Assembly (NCBI GenBank): GCA_002293365.1
Contig: DBDD01000318.1
Coordinates: forward strand, 1 to 11,809
Length of the DNA: 11,809 nucleotides
Reading direction: 5' to 3'
Origin: Christensenella sp. UBA941
Lineage (GTDB): Bacteria; Bacillota; Clostridia; Christensenellales; UBA941
Shown here: in pieces, positions 6,762-11,809 of the stretch
Layout of the letters: each line of letters opens with the position of its first letter
Numbering within the stretch: position 1 is the stretch's first letter
Notes under the pieces: model-generated
Seen by the model: only the letters and a program-made list of their open reading frames with translations
Databases searched by the model: none
Told to the model about the DNA's origin: nothing
Translations under genes and position numbers: made by a program

Positions 6762-8153
6762 ATGATGCGCCTGAACAGACATTTTTGGATATATCTTCTA
6801 TGCGGCACTCTATTTTTCATATGGCAAACGTCCAATTCACTCGCCATCTATTATATGCCAGCGTTGACTAATATAGTGTACAGCGTCTTCGCCGCCCACT
6901 ACGTCGCCGGGGGCATTGGGCTTGTTGCGGTCGGCTTGCTCTGCGATAAAGTTATCCGCTCTGACAAATCGCGCCGCCTGCTCGCCGCCGCGCTTGCGGC
7001 GCTAAGCTTTGTATGCGTCCTGTCGCTGTGCTTTATCGATAACGCGGCGCTCTATATACCCGTCTTCGTTATAGGGACGTTCTTGGGCTTCGGCGTAAAC
7101 GGCGTAATACTGGGCGGGCTTTTCGTGTCCTTGCCCCAAGCGCACAAGGCGCTGGGCTTCGGCTTGGCCTTCGCGATAAACGTGCTTTTGCGCCTGCCCA
7201 TAGACCTTGCTATCGCGAACGGCACGGCGAATAACGTCACATACAGCGCCTTCGCGGCGGCGGCCATGCTCCTGCTTTTTGCCGCGCTTTTAGCCAAGCC
7301 CGTCGCGCTATGCTTTTCAATCCATATTGAAGAATTCGACCACGAGCCTATGAAGATAGGAAAAGACTCCGGGCTTATGTGGATAGCCGTCGCCTGCGGG
7401 ACGGTCGTTTATATCTCGTTCGGCATCTTCGACAGATTAGCCTCCGCGGCTCACTTTCAAATCAATTCCGCGCTTGTGCTCCGGCTTACCCAAAGCCTTT
7501 CCGCCGTCGCTGCGGGGCTTATCTGCATGCGCTTCGGCTACTATTCGTCGTTTATTTCCAGCGTCTCTTTTTTAGGTATAGGCACGTTGGCCTATCTATT
7601 CGGATGGAACGGCACTATAGGCGTAGTGTGCGGCTGCGCGACGTTCACAGGCTTTAGTTTATTCTATCATCCGTTGCGCTCCGTCTTCGCGGAAATCGGC
7701 AAGCATGGGAAATATCCGTATACCGTCGCGGCCTTCGGCTTCGCGCTATACTTCATAACGCAAGTACTGGGGATTCCCATAGCCGACTTGATGGACAGCG
7801 TTGGCAGAGACGGCGGTACGGTGATACACGTCGCGCTGTTTATGCTATCCATACCGCTGATTATTCTGTTGTTCTACAAGCTCCGCAACGCCTACACTGT
7901 ACGCCAGGTTCTTCCCTCCCCCGGCGCTTCGGAAACAGTCCGGCGCGCCGACGCAGTCGATGCTCTCCCCCTAACGCGCCGCGAAAAGGAAATCCTGCGC
8001 ATGATATTGCGAGGGAAAATATCCCGCGAAATATCGGAGACGCTTTTCATTGCAGAATCTACGATAAACTGGCACGTCGTAAACATACTCAAAAAGACGG
8101 GGATCGATTCAAGGGCGGAGCTGAAAAACGTTTTCGGAGCAACTGAGCATTAA
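6762..8153 (+). CDS. MFS-like 12-helix membrane protein with C-terminal LuxR-type DNA-binding domain (paralogue 1)
   Basis: This is a 463-residue one-component membrane regulator. Residues about 8-385 hold roughly twelve hydrophobic helices in two halves separated by a polar segment (about 186-205), the layout of major facilitator proteins. They include the motif GKYPYT, which the neighbouring paralogue shares. A polar linker leads to a LuxR/GerE helix-turn-helix at 402-458 (LPLTRREKEIL... ESTINWHVVNILKKTG). The usual family TVKxH is here TINWH, so a common basic residue of the recognition helix is replaced. It probably senses or transports a small molecule at the membrane and controls transcription; the ligand and target are unknown. 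I chose ATG 6762 (6765 is equally possible) because GAGAGG lies upstream and residue 2 onward aligns with the paralogue. A GTG at 6717 would extend it by 15 residues but overlaps the likely promoter. Confidence 0.85.
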   Translation: MMRLNRHFWIYLLCGTLFFIWQTSNSLAIYYMPALTNIVYSVFAAHYVAGGIGLVAVGLLCDKVIRSDKSRRLLAAALAALSFVCVLSLCFIDNAALYIPVFVIGTFLGFGVNGVILGGLFVSLPQAHKALGFGLAFAINVLLRLPIDLAIANGTANNVTYSAFAAAAMLLLFAALLAKPVALCFSIHIEEFDHEPMKIGKDSGLMWIAVACGTVVYISFGIFDRLASAAHFQINSALVLRLTQSLSAVAAGLICMRFGYYSSFISSVSFLGIGTLAYLFGWNGTIGVVCGCATFTGFSLFYHPLRSVFAEIGKHGKYPYTVAAFGFALYFITQVLGIPIADLMDSVGRDGGTVIHVALFMLSIPLIILLFYKLRNAYTVRQVLPSPGASETVRRADAVDALPLTRREKEILRMILRGKISREISETLFIAESTINWHVVNILKKTGIDSRAELKNVFGATEH

Positions 8154-8173
8154 GAAAGGTCGTGACGGCTATT

Positions 8174-9598
8174 GTGCTAAAAGACAGATATTCTTGGGCG
8201 TATATTTTTTGCAGCATTTTTTCAAACATAGGTTTTTATTGCGCCGCATTGAGTTCCAATCTTCACCCTCTTTACGGATACATCACCAATGGCGAACTGT
8301 TTTACCGCCTCTATACCCCCTATATAATAGTGGGCGGATGCGGCTTTATCCTTGGCGGCCTATTCTTCGACCGGATCTTGAAAAACAATCCTTCCCGATG
8401 GCGTTTCAGCATAATACTCTCCGCCATAACCGTCGTCCCGCTTGGGCTTAGGATGCTGACGGACTCTTACGTTCTCTATTCAATATGCACTCTCGTCTAC
8501 GGCTTTCTCGGCTTTGCGGTAAGCGGCGTGGTTTTAGGCGGCCTGTTCAATAGGGTATCCTATAGGCTAAAGCCGCTGACCTACGGCATATCATTCTGCG
8601 CCGCCGCGCTTTTGCGCTTTCCGTTCGACCTTCGCTATCAAGGCGGCGGAGAGGGCTCGTCGTTGATTTACGGCATACTGGCGATAGCGGGATATCTTTT
8701 ATACTGCGCGGCTGTGAGCCTAAAGCCGTTTAAGCGGGCGTTCTCCGAGCCGGAAACGTCTGTGGTAAAGAGGGTATCGGCGTCCGGCGCGGACAACAAG
8801 CTGCTTATTATGGCCATAGTATCTTCCATCATTGTCTATCTGCTGTTCGGCGTTTACGACGTCCTGTCCACAAATTCGCCGATCATAGGCGATTATATTA
8901 CCTATGTCCGTATACTTCAGCTTTTCGCGCCCGTTTTGTGCGGGCTCGTCTGCCTGAAATTCGGGCATTATCCGTCCGTTTTGATCAGCATCTTTTTGCT
9001 CGGCATGGGGTCGCTGGCCGCGATATTCTCGTTCAGCGGCGTCGCCGCCTTAGTGTTGTCGCTGATGAATATGGCGGGTATCAGCTTCTTTCAATATCCC
9101 GTGCGCTCCCTCTTTGCCGACATAGGGACGCGCGGGAAATATCCTTATACTTCGGTCGCCGCCGGTTTTGGCATCTACTATATAACGTTGGGATTCGGGC
9201 CTGTTATCGGCGATACTGTTCAAGCGATGGGCCAAACGGGCGGCGTTGCGCTTTACATCGCGATGTTTATGGTATCGGTGCCGGTAGTCATGCTGTTTTT
9301 TGCCATGCTGCGCAGCAGCGGCTCCGCTTCGGCGCAGCTTTCCATCGCCGCCGCTGCGCAGCTTTCCGTCGCCGCGCCTGAGCCAAAGCAGAATACGAAC
9401 GTCGATGAGCTCCCCTTAACGCGCCGCGAAAAGGAAATCCTTCGCTTGATATTGCAAGGGCTGATATCCCGCGAAATCGCGGAGGCGCTTTTCGTCTCCG
9501 AATCGACGATAAACTGGCACGTCGGCAACATACTGAAAAAGACGGGGAACGACTCAAGGGCCGCGCTAATAAAAAGCTTTAGCGGCGAAACGGAATAG
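8174..9598 (+). CDS. MFS-like 12-helix membrane protein with C-terminal LuxR-type DNA-binding domain (paralogue 2)
   Basis: This 474-residue protein has the same architecture as the upstream gene: about twelve hydrophobic helices, GKYPYT in the second half, and a LuxR/GerE helix-turn-helix at 413-469. The DNA-binding domain matches the upstream paralogue at 44 of 57 positions by eye, whereas the membrane part is much more diverged. The gene follows the first by 20 bases with the ribosome binding site AAAGG (8155-8159), so the two are co-transcribed. The start is uncertain. GTG 8174 aligns exactly with the paralogue's N-terminus (M-x-x-x-R-x-x-W-x-Y). GTG 8162 gives four more residues but lies only two bases from AAAGG. 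An odd feature is the Ala/Gln/Ser-rich linker, which has a duplicated AQLS-I/V-AA unit absent from paralogue 1. No terminator separates its stop from the convergent gene two bases away. Confidence 0.85.
   Translation: MLKDRYSWAYIFCSIFSNIGFYCAALSSNLHPLYGYITNGELFYRLYTPYIIVGGCGFILGGLFFDRILKNNPSRWRFSIILSAITVVPLGLRMLTDSYVLYSICTLVYGFLGFAVSGVVLGGLFNRVSYRLKPLTYGISFCAAALLRFPFDLRYQGGGEGSSLIYGILAIAGYLLYCAAVSLKPFKRAFSEPETSVVKRVSASGADNKLLIMAIVSSIIVYLLFGVYDVLSTNSPIIGDYITYVRILQLFAPVLCGLVCLKFGHYPSVLISIFLLGMGSLAAIFSFSGVAALVLSLMNMAGISFFQYPVRSLFADIGTRGKYPYTSVAAGFGIYYITLGFGPVIGDTVQAMGQTGGVALYIAMFMVSVPVVMLFFAMLRSSGSASAQLSIAAAAQLSVAAPEPKQNTNVDELPLTRREKEILRLILQGLISREIAEALFVSESTINWHVGNILKKTGNDSRAALIKSFSGETE
9332..9379 (+). 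repeat. Two tandem copies of a 24-bp unit in the linker of paralogue 2
   Basis: Units 9332-9355 and 9356-9379 begin GCGCAGCTTTCC and differ at a few bases. They encode AQLSIAAA followed by AQLSVAAP, lengthening the linker between the membrane domain and the DNA-binding domain. Confidence 0.75.
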
Positions 9599-9600
9599 CC

Positions 9601-11448
9601 CTAACGCTCGGGGCGAAAACCCGCGTCAACCGTCCATACAAACAGCAGCGGCAGCATCATAAGAATCGGCAGATAATACCGCCAATAGCCGTTCACAGGC
9701 GACGCAATACAGGTAAACAGTGTCAAAAGCGCCGGAATGAAGCCAAATAGATAAAAATTCTTTTTCTTTCTGCAAAGAAATAGAGCAAACAGCAGCAAGA
9801 TCCACGTAATGCAGCCCTGATTGATGAATATGCCAATCAGCGGGGCTTCCATAATATCCGTCAGCCCCAGATAAAGCGGAAATCTGGCCTCGGCCCTGGC
9901 CTTGGCGTTTTCAAAGGAAAACAGCGGGTCGTCCGATAGCCGTATTTCTATTAAATCGGCGCTGTCGTTGTACCCCGTAGGGCAAAAATACGCGTAGGTA
10001 TTGTTTAGCGTGGCCTGAATATATGTACCGGGATGCCGGAGGAACATCGCCCACCACGCCTCAAAATACGCTGGCAGCGCTTCGTCTTGGCCCTTATAGG
10101 TGAATTTAACAGGATCGGACAAATGCGGGTCATAAAGCTCCGCTATATTCTCGTAGTCCAATACGGCGTCTATCGCGCTCCTCTCCTTTGGCGTAACGTC
10201 GCCGCCGTGCTCGCGAAGGTACCTGGCGGTTTGCTGAAAGGGAACTGATAGCAATTCTCTGATTGGCGTTGGGGCTGCGTTAAATGCGTCCGCCAACGCG
10301 CCAGAGAGAAAACGCACTGCAATAAGGCATAATAGCGAGGCGCCAACAAGCCAAACGCGCCGCTTGGCGTTCTGCTTGATGAAAGCCAGCGCGATCAGCG
10401 ATAAAATAATGATAAATAAATTATTATAACGCATTAGAGACGCAACCGCGGCTACAACGGAAATAGCCAGCAGCCTTTTTCCAAATGGCTCGCCCAGTTT
10501 AATACAGCGGATCATATCGAGGAACATTGCACAGAACGCAAATAAGAGCGCGTTCGCTATAGTATCCTTCATAACGGCTTGCGTCATAAAGGCGATTATA
10601 GGGTGCAAGGCGAAAAAAGCAAGGGCGCAGGCGCGAATACTGCGCGGCGCGCCCCACTCCCGGATCGTCTTCATCGCGAACGCGCCTACGCTCGCCGTTG
10701 TCAGCTGTTGAAGCAGCACGCACAGCATCAAGCCCAGCGAATCGTTATAAAGCATGCGGCCCAAATACCAGGGCCACCCGAGCGCAAGTGTAGAAAATAC
10801 CGGCGGGTTGTCCGACCAAGGAATTTGCCCCAGAAACTGTTTCATTTGGACGATATGGTCTGGCTGCGTGCTTCCCGGAAAGCATAGCAGCCAATAAGGA
10901 AGCCACGCAAGCAAAAATACGGCGAGCGGGATTAGAAACGGCTTTCGATCCAATAAAAACGCGGCCACTTTATGCGCGCCGCCGTTCTTTGGCGCGCGCG
11001 CTTCGCCGCCATGCGCTTCGCCCGGGCCGCGCTCAAACGCCATCAGGGGCAGAGCTCGATCCGCCCAAGAAAAAGCCGTCTCAACCAGCGTATAAAAAAG
11101 CGCGGTATAGCCTATATAGAGCACGACAAGCCATGCCGCCCTATATAAGCTGCCCTGTATAAAATCCCAGCTGCCCAGGGCTTGATAGCACGCGCCGAGC
11201 AGCATGCACGCAGACAGCGCTAACGCGAAAACAAGCGTCGAGGCGCGTACGGGCTGCTTCCAATCGCCGGATAAAATTGTTTTTCTATAGAAAATACTAA
11301 GGAAACACGCCAGAAGCGCTTTAACTACGCCGAAATCCTGTATTACTGAAACAAACGGATCGAGCAGGAAGCGCGCCGGCGGAAGAAGCGCAAGCGTGGT
11401 CATTGCGGCGAGAACTACGGCCAGCGGCAGCTTTAGATTCTTTTTCAT
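9601..11448 (-). CDS. Polytopic membrane protein resembling DUF6020 / GT-C-like glycosyltransferase fold
   Basis: This 615-residue integral membrane protein has about twelve or more hydrophobic segments. It has a cytoplasm-like Gly/Ala/basic loop (about 136-165) and a large hydrophilic segment (about 405-465, 490-525). Conserved-looking polar motifs lie just after a helix: PGSTQPDHIVQ (191-201), SDNPPVFSTL (212-221), MKDT (293-296), RYNN (340-343) and NGYWRYYLPI (586-595). A first-loop Asp followed by a D/N-P-V-STL motif is what I recall for DUF6020-type proteins, which look like GT-C transferases using lipid-linked sugars. That enzymatic role is inference. The ATG has no visible ribosome binding site, and a good promoter lies so close that the message may be leaderless. 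The gene ends two bases from the convergent LuxR-type gene. Confidence 0.75.
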   Translation of the reverse strand: MKKNLKLPLAVVLAAMTTLALLPPARFLLDPFVSVIQDFGVVKALLACFLSIFYRKTILSGDWKQPVRASTLVFALALSACMLLGACYQALGSWDFIQGSLYRAAWLVVLYIGYTALFYTLVETAFSWADRALPLMAFERGPGEAHGGEARAPKNGGAHKVAAFLLDRKPFLIPLAVFLLAWLPYWLLCFPGSTQPDHIVQMKQFLGQIPWSDNPPVFSTLALGWPWYLGRMLYNDSLGLMLCVLLQQLTTASVGAFAMKTIREWGAPRSIRACALAFFALHPIIAFMTQAVMKDTIANALLFAFCAMFLDMIRCIKLGEPFGKRLLAISVVAAVASLMRYNNLFIIILSLIALAFIKQNAKRRVWLVGASLLCLIAVRFLSGALADAFNAAPTPIRELLSVPFQQTARYLREHGGDVTPKERSAIDAVLDYENIAELYDPHLSDPVKFTYKGQDEALPAYFEAWWAMFLRHPGTYIQATLNNTYAYFCPTGYNDSADLIEIRLSDDPLFSFENAKARAEARFPLYLGLTDIMEAPLIGIFINQGCITWILLLFALFLCRKKKNFYLFGFIPALLTLFTCIASPVNGYWRYYLPILMMLPLLFVWTVDAGFRPER

Positions 11449-11457
11449 GGATATTAT

Positions 11458-11485
11458 ATTATAATGCTTCGTGTCACTGCGTCAA
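11458..11485 (-). promoter_or_regulatory. Promoter of the DUF6020-like gene, giving a near-leaderless transcript
   Basis: On the minus strand, TTGACG (11480-11485) and a perfect TATAAT (11458-11463) are separated by 16 bases. Transcription should start near 11451, only about three bases before the ATG at 11446-11448. The sequence before the ATG (AATATAATATCC) has no purine-rich ribosome binding site. The -35 box begins two bases after the T-run of the lysS terminator. Confidence 0.65.
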
Positions 11486-11486
11486 C

Positions 11487-11515
11487 AAAAAAAGCGGCTT
11501 CTATACGGAAGCCGC
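11487..11515 (-). terminator. Rho-independent terminator of lysS
   Basis: On the minus strand, the perfect 8-bp stem GCGGCTTC/GAAGCCGC (11508-11515 with 11494-11501) has a six-base loop and is followed by seven T (11487-11493). It lies about 40 bases after the lysS stop codon. That gap contains an 8-base G homopolymer on the plus strand (11549-11556). Confidence 0.92.
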
Positions 11516-11557
11516 GATGAGGGTTCGAAGCGAAACGCCCGGCCCTGAGGGGGGGGA

Positions 11558-11809
11558 TTATTTCTGCGGTTTCATCGTGGGGAAAAGCAATACGTCCCTT
11601 ATGGACGCCGAATCCGTCAAAAGCATAACGAGCCGGTCTATGCCTATGCCCATGCCGCCCGTCGGGGGCATGCCGTATTCGAGCGCGAGTACGAAGTCGT
11701 CGTCCAAAAGCTGCGCCTCGTCGTCGCCCGCGTCGCGCTTTGCCATCTGCGCCATGAAGCGCTCGCGCTGGTCTATCGGGTCGTTTAGCTCGGAATAGGC
11801 GTTGGCGAT
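11558..11809 (-). CDS. lysS: Lysyl-tRNA synthetase, class II, C-terminal part (5' end beyond the right edge)
   Basis: The last 83 codons are present, and the frame is open to the window edge. The enzyme attaches lysine to tRNA-Lys in the cytoplasm using ATP. The visible part has SELNDPIDQRERF, the GDDEAQLLDDDFVLALEYG segment, and class II motif 3 GMGIGIDRLVMLLTD with its ATP-contacting Arg. It ends in the family's typical FPTMKPQK. It aligns throughout with the C-terminus of bacterial LysS, which is usually about 490-500 residues. It is followed by a strong intrinsic terminator, so it appears to be the last gene of its transcript. Confidence 0.95.
   Translation of the reverse strand: MANAYSELNDPIDQRERFMAQMAKRDAGDDEAQLLDDDFVLALEYGMPPTGGMGIGIDRLVMLLTDSASIRDVLLFPTMKPQK

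Noticed and set aside
6282..6782. Minus-strand open frames of 71-84 codons in the intergenic region
   Set aside because: They run through the palindromic element and repeats, overlap one another, and have no recognisable protein features or convincing ribosome binding sites.

Overview
The window looks like a chromosomal segment of a Gram-positive, Firmicutes-type bacterium, most likely a Clostridia lineage of moderate to high GC. Three things suggest this: the CCTTGAAAACTG-type rRNA leader at the left edge, strong GGAGG ribosome binding sites on several genes, and a meso-diaminopimelate dehydrogenase. Species cannot be named from the sequence.

Layout, left to right. At 1-101 a near-consensus promoter faces left out of the window. 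Its transcript begins with an rRNA-operon-type leader, so an rRNA operon probably lies just beyond base 1. An FkbM-family methyltransferase (217-924, minus) and ddh, meso-DAP dehydrogenase (1113-2009, plus), are divergent across a 188-base region that carries promoter-like sequences and two overlapping inverted repeats. A 1397-residue secreted repeat protein (2052-6245, minus) follows, convergent with ddh. The non-coding stretch 6246-6761 holds a composite palindromic interspersed element (about 6292-6441) and several smaller repeats. Next come two tandem paralogues (6762-8153 and 8174-9598, plus), each a polytopic MFS-like membrane domain fused to a C-terminal LuxR/GerE helix-turn-helix. They converge, 2 bases apart, on a 615-residue membrane protein resembling DUF6020 (9601-11448, minus). 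The right edge is the 3' end of lysS (lysyl-tRNA synthetase, minus) with a clear intrinsic terminator.

How the genes fit together. lysS and the inferred rRNA operon point the same way and flank the window, and the genes between look largely accessory: surface protein, membrane regulators, membrane enzyme, methyltransferase. ddh supplies meso-DAP for peptidoglycan and lysine, and LysS uses lysine, but there is no direct operon link. The most interesting items are the tandem membrane-bound LuxR regulators with near-identical DNA-binding domains and divergent sensor domains, the possibly leaderless DUF6020-like gene whose promoter abuts the lysS terminator, the composite palindromic repeat, and the large modular beta-rich surface protein with no recognisable anchor. 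No CRISPR array, tRNA, transposase, phage gene or obvious defence system was seen.
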